Positions 26,661 through 36,097 of a stretch of 64,000 bases of DNA are shown in pieces; position 1 is the stretch's first letter, and every line of letters starts with the position of its first letter. Below the pieces are notes generated by a model. It was not told the DNA's origin and searched no databases. It saw nothing but the letters and a program-made list of their open reading frames with translations. Source of the DNA: Homoserinibacter sp. YIM 151385 (GTDB taxonomy: Bacteria > Actinomycetota > Actinomycetes > Actinomycetales > Microbacteriaceae). The DNA lies in contig NZ_CP115175.1 of assembly GCF_027912415.1 (NCBI RefSeq), positions 1,364,001-1,428,000 of the forward strand, in the 5' to 3' direction. The position numbers and the translations under genes were made by a program.

Positions 26661-26678
26661 CTCCCGGCCGGCCGGGAG
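26661..26678. promoter_or_regulatory. Perfect 18-bp palindrome overlapping the leuB ribosome-binding site
   Basis: CTCCCGGCCGGCCGGGAG is self-complementary. In the leuB leader it can form a 7-bp hairpin whose 3' arm contains GGGAG of the Shine-Dalgarno sequence (minus-strand 26665-26658). The DNA palindrome could equally be a protein-binding site. Confidence 0.45.
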
Positions 26679-26752
26679 GCCGTCCACGCGATTGTCAGGT
26701 GACATCCAGAAAGGTCCGCGACGCCCGTGCGGACGGGGCGCGGTCGCTCTCG

Positions 26753-26758
26753 AGCCTA
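26753..26758 (-). promoter_or_regulatory. Candidate -10 box for leuB
   Basis: TAGGCT on the minus strand is the same hexamer found before several other genes here. It would give leuB a leader of roughly 95 bases, unlike the leaderless genes, leaving room for the palindrome at 26661-26678. Confidence 0.35.
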
Positions 26759-26855
26759 CCGCGGAACCCGCCCGCGACCGGGTGGCCACTGGGCGGCGGG
26801 CGGCTCCGGGTCTAACGTCTGAGGCACCTGATCCGTACGAGAAAGGGACACCCCG

Positions 26856-27104
26856 ATGAGCATCGGACTCGGCATCTTCCTCTTCGTCGTCGGCGCGATC
26901 CTCACCTTCGCGCTCGACGTCTCCGTGAACTGGATCGACCTCGACCTCGTCGGCTACATCCTCATGGGCGCGGGCGTCGTCGTCGTCGTGATCGGCATCG
27001 CGCTCCTCGCGCGCCGCCGTGCGAGCGTCACGACCGAGCGCTCGGGCGTGGACCCGGCCTCCGGCCAGCGCGTCACGCAGCGGTCGACCGAGAGCGACCT
27101 CTAG
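26856..27104 (+). CDS. Small two-helix membrane protein (DUF6458-like)
   Basis: An 82-residue protein with two hydrophobic helices: one from about residue 3 to 20 ([16 protein letters not shown]) and one from about 33 to 51. A charged cytosolic tail rich in Thr/Arg/Ser follows ([14 protein letters not shown]). The SIGLG start and the [15 protein letters not shown] turn match what I recall of the actinobacterial DUF6458 family; function unknown. A GAAAGGGA ribosome site precedes the ATG and a TAACGT box lies at 26813-26818. Confidence 0.8.
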   Translation: MSIGLGIFLFVVGAILTFALDVSVNWIDLDLVGYILMGAGVVVVVIGIALLARRRASVTTERSGVDPASGQRVTQRSTESDL

Positions 27105-27120
27105 GCGCGAGCCGCCGATC

Positions 27121-27171
27121 GGCTCAGCCGCCCGTGCTCGTCGTTCGACGACGAGGGCAGACGTCTGAGCC
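27121..27171. terminator. Nested hairpin between convergent genes
   Basis: CTCGTCGT (27137-27144) pairs with ACGACGAG (27148-27155) across a three-base loop. An outer pair, GGCTCAG (27121-27127) with CTGAGCC (27165-27171), encloses it. It lies between the DUF6458-like gene and the MFS gene, which converge. Confidence 0.6.
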
Positions 27172-27186
27172 GGTCTGCGACGCGCC

Positions 27187-28737
27187 TCAGGCGCGCACGC
27201 GCCGCAGCACCACGAGCGAGATCGTCACCGCGAGCGCCATGAGCGCCGCCCCCACGAGACTCGTCGAGAGCACGCCCGAGTCGAAGGCGTGCCGCGCCGA
27301 CTCGAGGAGCACCGCGCCCTCGGCGCCGCCGACGCGCTCGGCCGCCTCGCCGGCCGCCGCGAGCGTCTCGCGGGCCGCCGCCGCATCCTCCGCCCCGATC
27401 CCGGCCGGGATCTCGAGCGAGCTGCGGTAGGCCGCCGCGAGCACGCTCCCGAGCACCGCGGTGCCGAGCACCGCGCCGAGCTCGTAGGCGGTCTCCGAGA
27501 CGGCGGAGGCGGCCCCCGCCTTCGCCGGCGGGACGCTCGCGATGATGAGGTCGTTGGACAGGGTCTCGGCCGTGCCGATGCCGAGGCCCAGCAGCGCGAA
27601 GGCGAGCACGACGGGGCCCGTTCCCGCATCCCCTCCCGTGATCGCCATGACGACGTAGGCCGCGAGCGAGATCGAGAGCGCGCCCGCGATGACGAAGGCC
27701 GGCCGGATGCGCTTCACGAGCACGACCGCGAGGAGGCCGGAGGCGATCATCGTGACGACGCCGGGCGCGAGCGCGATGGCGGCGTCGAGCGGGCTGAGCC
27801 CCACGACGAGCTGCAGATGCTGCGTCGCGAAGAACAGGAAGCCGACGAGCGAGAAGACGCTCACGAGATTGATCACGACGCCGCCGCCGAACGCGGGCAC
27901 GGCGAACAGCCCGACGTCGAGCATGGGGTTCGGACGGCGGCGCATCCGCCGCACGAACAGCGCTCCCGCCACGACGCCGATCGCGGCGAGGGCGATCGCG
28001 AGCGGGTCGATGCCCTCCGTGGCGACGTGCTTGATCGCGAAGACGACGGGCGCCAGCGCGGCCATGCTGAGGGCGATCCCCGCGGCGTCGATCGGGCCGG
28101 GCTCGGGGTCGCGCGACTCGCGGATGAGGATCGGCGCGAGCACGAGGAGCGGCAGCAGCACGGGCACCGCGATGAGGAACACCGAGCCCCACCAGAAGTG
28201 CTCGAGCAGCACCCCGCCGACGACGGGGCCGATCGCCGAGCCGACCGAGAAGCCGGTCGCCCAGATCGCGATCGCGAGGCGGCGCTGGCGCCGGTCGAGG
28301 AAGAGCGATCGAAGGAGCGAGAGCGTCGAGGGCATGAGCATCGCGCCGAAGACGCCGAGGAGGGCGCGGGCCGCGACGAGCCAGGCGCCGTCGGGCGCGA
28401 CGGCGGCGAGCGCCGAGACGACGCCGAAGCCGCTCGCGCCGATGAGGAGCATCCGCCGGCGGCCGTAGCGGTCGCCCAGGTTGCCCATGGCGACGAGGAG
28501 GCCGGCGAGGACGAGCGGGTAGATGTCGACGATCCAGAGCTGGCCGGCGGCGCTCGGGCGCAGCTCGGCCGCGATCTCGGGGAGCGCGAAGCTCAGCACC
28601 GTGTTGTCGATCGAGATCAGCAGCACGGGGAGCATGAGCACCACGAGCGCCGCCCACTCGCGGCGGCCGGCGCGGGGGGCCTCGGGATCCGGCTCGCGGC
28701 TCGCGGCAGGGATCGGGGTCGGCTGGGTGCGTGTCAC
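27187..28737 (-). CDS. DHA2-family MFS multidrug exporter (QacA/SmvA-like)
   Basis: A 516-residue transporter with about 14 membrane helices. The helix 1 motif [14 protein letters not shown], motif [12 protein letters not shown], and the antiporter motif [15 protein letters not shown] identify a proton-coupled drug exporter of the 14-TMS branch. It begins with GTG at 28737, eight bases after a TATAGT box. That box lies inside the operator shared with the divergent TetR gene at 28777, so it is almost certainly repressed by that protein. Confidence 0.93.
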   Translation of the reverse strand: MTRTQPTPIPAASREPDPEAPRAGRREWAALVVLMLPVLLISIDNTVLSFALPEIAAELRPSAAGQLWIVDIYPLVLAGLLVAMGNLGDRYGRRRMLLIGASGFGVVSALAAVAPDGAWLVAARALLGVFGAMLMPSTLSLLRSLFLDRRQRRLAIAIWATGFSVGSAIGPVVGGVLLEHFWWGSVFLIAVPVLLPLLVLAPILIRESRDPEPGPIDAAGIALSMAALAPVVFAIKHVATEGIDPLAIALAAIGVVAGALFVRRMRRRPNPMLDVGLFAVPAFGGGVVINLVSVFSLVGFLFFATQHLQLVVGLSPLDAAIALAPGVVTMIASGLLAVVLVKRIRPAFVIAGALSISLAAYVVMAITGGDAGTGPVVLAFALLGLGIGTAETLSNDLIIASVPPAKAGAASAVSETAYELGAVLGTAVLGSVLAAAYRSSLEIPAGIGAEDAAAARETLAAAGEAAERVGGAEGAVLLESARHAFDSGVLSTSLVGAALMALAVTISLVVLRRVRA

Positions 28738-28743
28738 GAGTCG

Positions 28744-28771
28744 AAACTATACCGTCTGGACGGTAGAGTTT
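28744..28771. promoter_or_regulatory. TetR operator spanning both divergent -10 boxes
   Basis: AAACTATACCGTC (28744-28756) and GACGGTAGAGTTT (28759-28771) are inverted copies with one mismatch around TG. The minus-strand TATAGT (28751-28746) and plus-strand TAGAGT (28764-28769) serve as -10 boxes for the exporter and the regulator respectively. A dimer bound here would block both promoters. Confidence 0.85.
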
Positions 28772-28776
28772 CAGGC

Positions 28777-29328
28777 ATGCCGAGACCCTCGAACCGCGAC
28801 GCGATCCTCGACGCCTTCGCCGCGATCCTCGACGAGCAGGGCGACCGCCCCGCCACGCTCGACGCGGTCGCCGAGCGGGCGGGCGTCTCGAAGGGCGGCC
28901 TCCTCTACCACTACGGCTCGAAGGAGCAGCTCGTCGCGGGCCTCGTCGCGCGGCTCGACGACCTCGTCGCCGAGGACGCCCGGGCCATCCGCGCCGACCC
29001 CGACGGCCCCCTCACGGCCTTCCTCCGGGTCTCCGTCGCCGACGACAGCGCCCTCGACCGCACGATGACGGCGCTCCTCCGCATCGCCCAGGACGAGCGG
29101 TACCCGGAGGCCCTCGCGGCGCTCCGTCGCGCGGAGCGGGCGTGGCGCGCCATCGTCGAGGAGTCGATCCCCGACGACCCGCTGCTCTCGCGGATGGTGC
29201 TGCTCATCAGCGACGGGATGTACTTCTCCTCGCTGCTCGACGTGACCGCGGCGCCCCGCGTCGACCGCGAGGATGCCGCGGCCATGGTCGCCGCGATCGA
29301 GACCCTCCGGGCCGCGCGCCGCGGCTGA
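28777..29328 (+). CDS. TetR-family repressor of the adjacent MFS exporter
   Basis: A 183-residue regulator. The N-terminal HTH (TLDAVAERAGVSKGGLLYHYGSKEQL, about residues 25-50) is typical TetR. The C-terminal ligand domain is helical and variable. ATG at 28777 follows a TAGAGT box by seven bases, so the message is probably leaderless. Divergent arrangement and shared operator imply autoregulation and control of the exporter at 27187-28737. Inducer unknown. Confidence 0.93.
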   Translation: MPRPSNRDAILDAFAAILDEQGDRPATLDAVAERAGVSKGGLLYHYGSKEQLVAGLVARLDDLVAEDARAIRADPDGPLTAFLRVSVADDSALDRTMTALLRIAQDERYPEALAALRRAERAWRAIVEESIPDDPLLSRMVLLISDGMYFSSLLDVTAAPRVDREDAAAMVAAIETLRAARRG

Positions 29329-29458
29329 GCCGGCGCCGCATCCACGACTCCCCCGCGACGCGGCACGGCGGCCGGCATGCACGTCGACGACGTCGTCGCC
29401 GGCCCGCTCGCGGCGGATCCGTGCGCGCTGCGGTGCTGCGGCCCCGCGCGGGCTGAGC

Positions 29459-29839
29459 TCAGACGAACGCGACGGCGAACTGCGCCGCGAAGGAGGCGAT
29501 GAGCGTCAGCACGTGCGCCGCCCCGATGCCGACCGCCGCCCCGGCGAGCGCACGCGCCGGCTCCGGACGCGCGAGCGAGATCCAGCCGAGCACGAGCCCG
29601 ACCAGGGCGATGAGCCCGGAGACCAGCCCGATCGCGGCGAGCATCGCGCCGAGCGAGGAGACCGACAGCGCGAGGGACTGCGCGACGAGCGGGAGGAGGG
29701 TCGCGAACACGGACTGCCCGATCGCGATCAGCACCGAGACGCCGGCGACCGCGATCGCCGCCCTCGCGAGCGGAGAGCCGACCGGCGTGCCCGGCGACGG
29801 CTGGGATGCGGACGGGGCGGCGGGCGTGGGGGCGCTCAT
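29459..29839 (-). CDS. Small hydrophobic protein, three predicted membrane helices
   Basis: A 126-residue protein of unrecognised family. A Pro/Ser/Thr-rich N-terminus of about 24 residues is followed by hydrophobic stretches IAVAGVSVLIAIGQSVFA, LGAMLAAIGLVSGLIALVG and a third from AGAAVGIGAAHVL to the end. ATG at 29839 lies seven bases behind TAGGCT. It resembles its neighbour at 29881-30267 in size, composition and helix number, suggesting a duplicated or functionally paired set. No function can be given. Confidence 0.6.
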   Translation of the reverse strand: MSAPTPAAPSASQPSPGTPVGSPLARAAIAVAGVSVLIAIGQSVFATLLPLVAQSLALSVSSLGAMLAAIGLVSGLIALVGLVLGWISLARPEPARALAGAAVGIGAAHVLTLIASFAAQFAVAFV

Positions 29840-29846
29840 GGGACCG

Positions 29847-29852
29847 AGCCTA
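29847..29852 (-). promoter_or_regulatory. -10 box of a leaderless promoter (29839 gene)
   Basis: TAGGCT on the minus strand stands seven bases before the ATG, with no ribosome site between. Confidence 0.5.
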
Positions 29853-29880
29853 CGCAGGCCCGCCGCGGTCGGCCAGGGGC

Positions 29881-30267
29881 TCAGACGCTCGCGAGCGCCC
29901 CGGCGACGAACCCGGCGGCCGCCTGCACGAGCGCGAGCGAGGCGACGCCCGTCGCCGCACCGGCCGACCCCTTGGCGACGCCCGGACGGCGCAGGGCGAC
30001 GATCCCGACGGCGAGCGTCACGACCGCCAGGATCACCCGGACGACCGCCAGGGCGAGGAGCGTCGCGGCGACGGCTCCGGGATCGCTCGACCGCGCGTCG
30101 AAGGTGCCCTCGCCGAGCTCCACGGGCATCGTGAGCAGCCGGGGCGCGACCGCGCTCCACACCGTCTGGACGACGACCAGCGCCGCGAGCGCGACCGCGA
30201 GGACCAGTGCCGCGCGGCCCAGCGCATCCCTCCGAGGCGGGACGGCGGGCTCAGTCGAGGACGACAT
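29881..30267 (-). CDS. Small hydrophobic protein coupled to serA, three predicted membrane helices
   Basis: A 128-residue protein of unrecognised family. Hydrophobic segments are ALVLAVALAALVVVQTVW, VAATLLALAVVRVILAVVTL and TGVASLALVQAAAGFVAG. The start codon lies inside serA (17-bp overlap), so translation is probably coupled. The serine and leucine context does not by itself indicate a function. It looks like a sister of the 29459-29839 protein. Confidence 0.6.
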   Translation of the reverse strand: MSSSTEPAVPPRRDALGRAALVLAVALAALVVVQTVWSAVAPRLLTMPVELGEGTFDARSSDPGAVAATLLALAVVRVILAVVTLAVGIVALRRPGVAKGSAGAATGVASLALVQAAAGFVAGALASV

Positions 30268-31843
30268 CGATCTCGCGGAGCAGGTCCGCGTCGATCGCGC
30301 TCGCGACCTGCTCGAGGAGGCCGTCCGGCGCCGGCGAGTCGATCGTGAGGACGCTCAGCGCCGCCCCGCCCGCGCTGCGGCGCGCGATCTGCATGCCCGC
30401 GATGTTGATCCCGGCATCCCCGAACTCCTTGCCGTAGACCGCGACGATGCCGGGCCGATCGGTGTAGAGCATCACGACGTGGTGGCGCGCGATCGGCACC
30501 TCGACGTCGTAGCCGTTGATCTCGACGATCTTCTCGATCTGCTTCGTGCCGGTGAGGGTGCCCGAGACGGAGATCTGGGTGCCGTCCGCGAGGGCGCCGC
30601 GGATGGTGAGGACGTTGCGGTACTCCTCGCTCGTCGCCTCCGTGATGAGGCGGACGGCGACGCCGCGCTGCTCGGCGAGGAGCGGCGCGTTCACATAGGA
30701 GACCTGCTCGGAGACGATGTTCGAGAAGATCCCCTTGAGCGCCGCGAGCTTCAGGACGCTCACGTCGTAGTCGACGAGCTCGCCGCGCACCTCCACATCG
30801 ACCGAGGCGAGCGGGCTGTCGGCGAGGCCGACGAAGACCTGGCCCAGCTTCTCGATGAGCGGGATGCCGGGGCGGACGTAGGGGTCGATGACGCCGCCGG
30901 CGACGTTGACCGCGTCCGGCACGAGCTCGCCGCCGAGGGCGAGGCGCACGCTGCGCGCGACCGAGACGCCCGCCTTCTCCTGGGCCTCCTCGGTCGAGGC
31001 GCCGAGGTGCGGGGTCACGATGATGTTCGGTGCGCTCGTGAGGAGGTCGTCCTTCGGCGGCTCCGAGGTGAAGACGTCGATGCCGGCGCCCGCGATCTCG
31101 CCCGCGTGGAGGGCCGCCGCGAGGGCCGCCTCGTCGACGAGCCCGCCGCGCGCGACGTTCACGACGAAGGCGCTCGGCTTCATGGCCTTGAGCTGCGCCT
31201 CGCCGATCATGCCCGTCGTCTCGGGGGTCTTCGGCATGTGGATCGTGATGAAGTCGCTCTCGGCGACGAGCTCGTCGAGCGAGAGGAGCCGCACCCCGAG
31301 CTGCTGCGCGCGGGCAGCCGAGATGTAGGGGTCGTAGGCGACGACCTCGACCCCGAAGGCCTGCAGGCGGCTCGCGATGAGCGCGCCGATCCGGCCGAGG
31401 CCGATGATGCCGACGGTCTTCTCGTAGAGCTCGACGCCCGTGTACTTCGAGCGCTTCCACTCGCCGCCGGCGAGGCTCGCGTGCGCGGCCGGGATGTGGC
31501 GCGCGAGGCTGAGGATGTGGCCGATCGTGAGCTCGGCCGCGCTGATGATGTTGGACGTCGGCGCGTTGACGACCATGACCCCCGCGGTGGTCGCGGCGGG
31601 GATGTCGACGTTGTCGAGCCCGACGCCCGCGCGCGCGATCACCTTGAGCTGCGGGGCCGCGGCGATCGCCTCGGCGTCCATGCGGGTCGCGGAGCGGACG
31701 AGCACGGCATCCGCGCCCGCGAGGGCCGCGAGGAGCGCCGGGCGGTCGGTGCCGTCCACGGAGCGGATGTCGAAGTCGGGCCCGAGAGCGTCGACGGTGG
31801 CGGGGGACAGTTCTTCGGCGATCAGGACGACCGGCTTGGCCAC
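30251..31843 (-). CDS. serA: D-3-phosphoglycerate dehydrogenase
   Basis: A 530-residue enzyme, first step of serine synthesis, of the long actinobacterial type: catalytic/NAD domains, an intervening domain and a C-terminal ACT domain. Visible landmarks are ARAGVGLDNVDIPAAT, the Rossmann loop GIIGLGRIGALIA, VNVARGGLVDEAAL, the PHLGAST histidine motif, and an ACT-like end from VVMLYTDRPGIVA, which usually senses serine. GTG at 31843 has a GAAGGA site and a TAGGCT box about 40 bases upstream. serA between leuB and ilvC is conserved in actinobacteria. Confidence 0.97.
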   Translation of the reverse strand: MAKPVVLIAEELSPATVDALGPDFDIRSVDGTDRPALLAALAGADAVLVRSATRMDAEAIAAAPQLKVIARAGVGLDNVDIPAATTAGVMVVNAPTSNIISAAELTIGHILSLARHIPAAHASLAGGEWKRSKYTGVELYEKTVGIIGLGRIGALIASRLQAFGVEVVAYDPYISAARAQQLGVRLLSLDELVAESDFITIHMPKTPETTGMIGEAQLKAMKPSAFVVNVARGGLVDEAALAAALHAGEIAGAGIDVFTSEPPKDDLLTSAPNIIVTPHLGASTEEAQEKAGVSVARSVRLALGGELVPDAVNVAGGVIDPYVRPGIPLIEKLGQVFVGLADSPLASVDVEVRGELVDYDVSVLKLAALKGIFSNIVSEQVSYVNAPLLAEQRGVAVRLITEATSEEYRNVLTIRGALADGTQISVSGTLTGTKQIEKIVEINGYDVEVPIARHHVVMLYTDRPGIVAVYGKEFGDAGINIAGMQIARRSAGGAALSVLTIDSPAPDGLLEQVASAIDADLLREIDVVLD

Positions 31844-31884
31844 GATTCTTCGATTCCTTCGGCTGCGCGAGCGAGAGCACGACG

Positions 31885-31890
31885 AGCCTA
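31885..31890 (-). promoter_or_regulatory. Candidate -10 box for serA
   Basis: TAGGCT on the minus strand would give serA a leader of about 35 bases that includes the GAAGGA ribosome site. Confidence 0.4.
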
Positions 31891-31942
31891 CCGCGGCGGC
31901 GGCCGGCCTCCCGACGGCGGGTCGCCGTGTGACGATGGGGGC

Positions 31943-32347
31943 ATGACCGCCGCCGAGATCGCGCTGCTCGCGCTCCGCATCCTCCTCGCCGCGGCCTTCG
32001 TCGGGATGGGCGTCGCGCACTTCCTGCCCGGCCCCGCCCGCGGGATGCGGGCCATGATCCCCGGTGCGCTCCGCCGCCCCGGGCTCCCCTCCCCCGCGGC
32101 GCTCGTCGCGCTCACGGGCGTCTGCGAGATCGCGGGCGGCCTCGGCCTCCTGGCGCCCTGGGCGCCGCTGCGCGCGGCCGCCGGCATCGCGCTCGCGGTG
32201 TTCCTCGTCGCCGTCTTCCCGGCGAACGCGGTCGCGGCGCGCGACCCGGAGCGCTTCGGGCGGGCCGCGATCCCGCTCGTGCCGCGCGCGATCGCGCAGC
32301 TCCTCCTCATCGCGCTCGTGCTGCTCGCGGGGCTCGCGCCCGTCTAG
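31943..32347 (+). CDS. DoxX-like small membrane protein
   Basis: A 134-residue protein with four hydrophobic helices. The opening (RILLAAAFVGMGVAHFLPGP) and the internal TGVCEIAGGLGLLAPW segment are typical of the DoxX / DUF4267-like group. These are small membrane proteins of poorly known function, sometimes tied to thiol or redox homeostasis. The ATG follows GACGAT by six bases (leaderless-type spacing). Confidence 0.75.
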   Translation: MTAAEIALLALRILLAAAFVGMGVAHFLPGPARGMRAMIPGALRRPGLPSPAALVALTGVCEIAGGLGLLAPWAPLRAAAGIALAVFLVAVFPANAVAARDPERFGRAAIPLVPRAIAQLLLIALVLLAGLAPV

Positions 32348-32357
32348 GCCGGCGGTC

Positions 32358-32732
32358 TCAGCCGATGGTCGACGCGGCGAACACGAGCGCGACGCCGAGC
32401 GCGCACACGGTCGCGAGGGATGCCGTCAAGACGATCGCGCGGTCGAAGACCGGGCGCCCGCGCGCGACGAGCAGCGCGCCCGCGAAGCCGAGCACCGGCA
32501 GCGCGACCCACAGCGACATCCACAGCCACGGCGTCGCCTCGGCCCGGCCGAAGGCCTCGTACACCTGGGTGGTCTGCACCATGTTCCCGATCGCGCGGAG
32601 CAGCTGATACGCGAAGAGCACCGCGAATACGAGGGAGGTCGCGACCGCCCACCAGCGCGGCTCGCCGGGCTCCTCGGTCTCGATCGCGACCGGCTCCAGC
32701 TCCTCGCCCTCCGGCGTCCGCCCGCCGCTCAC
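32358..32732 (-). CDS. Conserved hypothetical membrane protein, three helices
   Basis: A 124-residue protein of unknown family. An acidic, Glu/Pro-rich cytosolic N-terminus is followed by helices around WWAVATSLVFAVLFAYQLL, LWMSLWVALPVLGFAGALLV and IVLTASLATVCALGVALVF. GTG at 32732 overlaps the preceding stop by four bases, so it is translated together with the 32729-33229 protein. The two may form one membrane complex. Confidence 0.65.
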   Translation of the reverse strand: MSGGRTPEGEELEPVAIETEEPGEPRWWAVATSLVFAVLFAYQLLRAIGNMVQTTQVYEAFGRAEATPWLWMSLWVALPVLGFAGALLVARGRPVFDRAIVLTASLATVCALGVALVFAASTIG

Positions 32733-33229
32733 GAGGCCGCCCCGACCAGGAGCGGCAGGATCGGCCACGGCACGAGCAGCCCCGTGCCGAGCGCGAGCCA
32801 GCCGAGGCGGATGCGGAGGCGGCGGTCCCGGGTGAGGTGCAGCGTCGTCGCGAACCACAGGCCGGGCGCGATCATCGTGAGGAAGTCGCCGAGGCCGTCG
32901 AGCACGGCGGTCACGCCGAGCGCGGCCGTGCCGAAGCGCTGCTGCACGGTGAGGATCCAGCCGATCGTGAGGAGGAGGAAGACGAGCGCGAAGAGGCCGG
33001 TCGCGAAGGTGCGGCCGCCCTGGCCGCGCGAGGATCCCGAGGCGACGGCCACGGCGTCCGAGCCCTCGGCGTCGCCGCCGTCCGCGCCCTCGTCGTCCGC
33101 GCCCGCCCGACGGCGGTCCACCGCCGCCATGCGGTCCTCGACGCCGCTGCGGCCGAGCTCCTCGTCGCCCTCCCAGCGCAGGGCGTCGTCGTCCGGCTCC
33201 AGATCGGGATCCGGGGTCCGCTCCGTCAT
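32729..33229 (-). CDS. Conserved hypothetical membrane protein with long acidic N-terminus
   Basis: A 166-residue protein of unknown family. The first 75 residues or so are highly charged, mainly Asp/Glu with an Arg cluster (DRRRAGADDEGADGGDAEG), and are probably disordered. Three hydrophobic segments follow (TFATGLFALVFLLLTIGWIL and two more) with an Arg-rich loop between (HLTRDRRLRIRLGW). It begins 11 bp after mtlD and overlaps the next gene by four bases. Confidence 0.65.
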   Translation of the reverse strand: MTERTPDPDLEPDDDALRWEGDEELGRSGVEDRMAAVDRRRAGADDEGADGGDAEGSDAVAVASGSSRGQGGRTFATGLFALVFLLLTIGWILTVQQRFGTAALGVTAVLDGLGDFLTMIAPGLWFATTLHLTRDRRLRIRLGWLALGTGLLVPWPILPLLVGAAS

Positions 33230-33240
33230 CCGGGGCGGAC

Positions 33241-34389
33241 CTAGCGGTCCAGGCGCAGCTGGAAGACCTCGACCAGGTGCGGGAAGAGCGGGTGCGACGG
33301 CTCGATGCCGGTCACGGTCTCGGCGAGGTCGGCGGCGTCGCGGCCGGAGGCGAGGAGCTGCTGGAGCTCGACGCTCTCGGCGTCCGCGGCGACGTCGAAG
33401 CGGAGCGCGGCGCCCACCGCGTTGAGGAGATCCCACGCCGTCTCGCCGCGCTCGACGAGCTCCGCGGCCGGCGCGATGAAGCGCTCGTGCCGGGAGAGCT
33501 TGCGGAGCGGCCCGCGGCCGACGCGCTCGCAGGTGTCCGGCAGCTCGGGGTTCGAGATGCGCGCGAGCGTCTTCTCGATGTACGCCTGCTGCTCCTCCTC
33601 CGAGAAGCCGTGCTTGAGCACGATGAGGCGCTTCGTCTCGTCGAGGACGGCACGCACCTCCGCCTGGAGCTCGGGTGAGGCGAGCGCCTCGCGGATCGAC
33701 TCCCAGCCCCGGTCGGTGCCATGGTACGCGGCGGTCGCGTGGGCCGTGTTGACCGTGAAGAGCTTCCGCTCGATGAAGGGGGCGAGATCCTCGACCCAGG
33801 TCACCCCCGAGATCTCGGGCGGCGCTCCCTGCCAGTCGGGGTGGCGCTCGAAGGCGGTGCGGTCGACGACCCACTCCGAGAAGGACTCGATCGTGACGTC
33901 GAGGCCGCCGTGCTGCTCCGGCACGATGCGGTCGATCGCGCAGTTCGCGAAGACCGCGCGCGAGGCGTCGCCGTGGGTGCGGACCGCCTCCGCGAGGATG
34001 TCGGTGCCGCCGATCGCGTTCTCGCAGGCGATCACGACGAGGGGCGCGGCGCCCTCCGCGCGGGCCGCGAGGCCGCGGGCCACGAGCGGGGCGACGAACG
34101 GCAGGATCCGGGCGCCGACCGCCGTCGTGACGAGGTCGGCCTGCGCGATCTCGGCCACGACCTCCGCCTCGTGGTCGCGGCTGTTGATGGCGCGGTAGCC
34201 GTCGACGACGTGGTCGCGTGCGTCGTGCCCGACCTCGTGCACGGTGTAGCTCGAGCGCGCCTGGAGCGCGCCGATGAGCTCGTCGCTCACATCGGCGAAG
34301 ACGACCTCGTAGCCGCTCTCGTGGAGGAACTGGGCGACGAAGCCCCGGCCGATGTTGCCCGCACCGAAGTGCACCGCTGTCTTGGTCAC
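33241..34389 (-). CDS. mtlD: Mannitol-1-phosphate 5-dehydrogenase
   Basis: A 382-residue enzyme, the exact length of the E. coli enzyme, interconverting mannitol 1-phosphate and fructose 6-phosphate with NAD. The nucleotide-binding motif HFGAGNIGRGF is at the N-terminus, and the polyol-dehydrogenase signature is KLFTVNTAHATAAYHG. No mannitol PTS genes are in the window, so the substrate may arise from a distant transporter or the enzyme may run toward mannitol phosphate. GTG start six bases behind TAGGAT, hence probably leaderless. Confidence 0.93.
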   Translation of the reverse strand: MTKTAVHFGAGNIGRGFVAQFLHESGYEVVFADVSDELIGALQARSSYTVHEVGHDARDHVVDGYRAINSRDHEAEVVAEIAQADLVTTAVGARILPFVAPLVARGLAARAEGAAPLVVIACENAIGGTDILAEAVRTHGDASRAVFANCAIDRIVPEQHGGLDVTIESFSEWVVDRTAFERHPDWQGAPPEISGVTWVEDLAPFIERKLFTVNTAHATAAYHGTDRGWESIREALASPELQAEVRAVLDETKRLIVLKHGFSEEEQQAYIEKTLARISNPELPDTCERVGRGPLRKLSRHERFIAPAAELVERGETAWDLLNAVGAALRFDVAADAESVELQQLLASGRDAADLAETVTGIEPSHPLFPHLVEVFQLRLDR

Positions 34390-34395
34390 GAGGCG

Positions 34396-34401
34396 ATCCT
34401 A
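34396..34401 (-). promoter_or_regulatory. -10 box of a leaderless promoter (mtlD)
   Basis: TAGGAT on the minus strand is separated by six bases from the GTG start of mtlD at 34389. Confidence 0.55.
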
Positions 34402-34470
34402 CGCGCCGCGGGGCGTCCTCCCGGCGCTTCCCACAGCGCAGCCCGCTCGGTACGGACACCCGGAATGCAC

Positions 34471-34498
34471 GAGGGACCCCGCCATGACGGGGTCCCTC
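34471..34498. terminator. Terminator hairpin of the ilv operon
   Basis: GAGGGACCCCG (34471-34481) pairs perfectly with CGGGGTCCCTC (34488-34498) around six bases, 32 bp past the ilvC stop. There is no T-run, as is usual in very GC-rich actinobacteria. Confidence 0.8.
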
Positions 34499-34529
34499 GC
34501 GTGACAGACGTGTCTATCGCACCTGGTGA

Positions 34530-36096
<1,567 letters not shown>

Positions 36097-36097
<1 letters not shown>

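Noticed and set aside
29377-29502. Possible small Cys-containing peptide gene after the TetR gene
   Set aside because: The frame runs into Arg-rich antisense sequence of the 29459-29839 gene, has no ribosome site or -10 box, and resembles chance GC-rich coding.
29273-31942. Apparent 1024-residue plus-strand protein ending in the DoxX-like sequence
   Set aside because: Only the last 134 residues (from 31943) look like a protein; the rest is antisense to serA and two membrane-protein genes.
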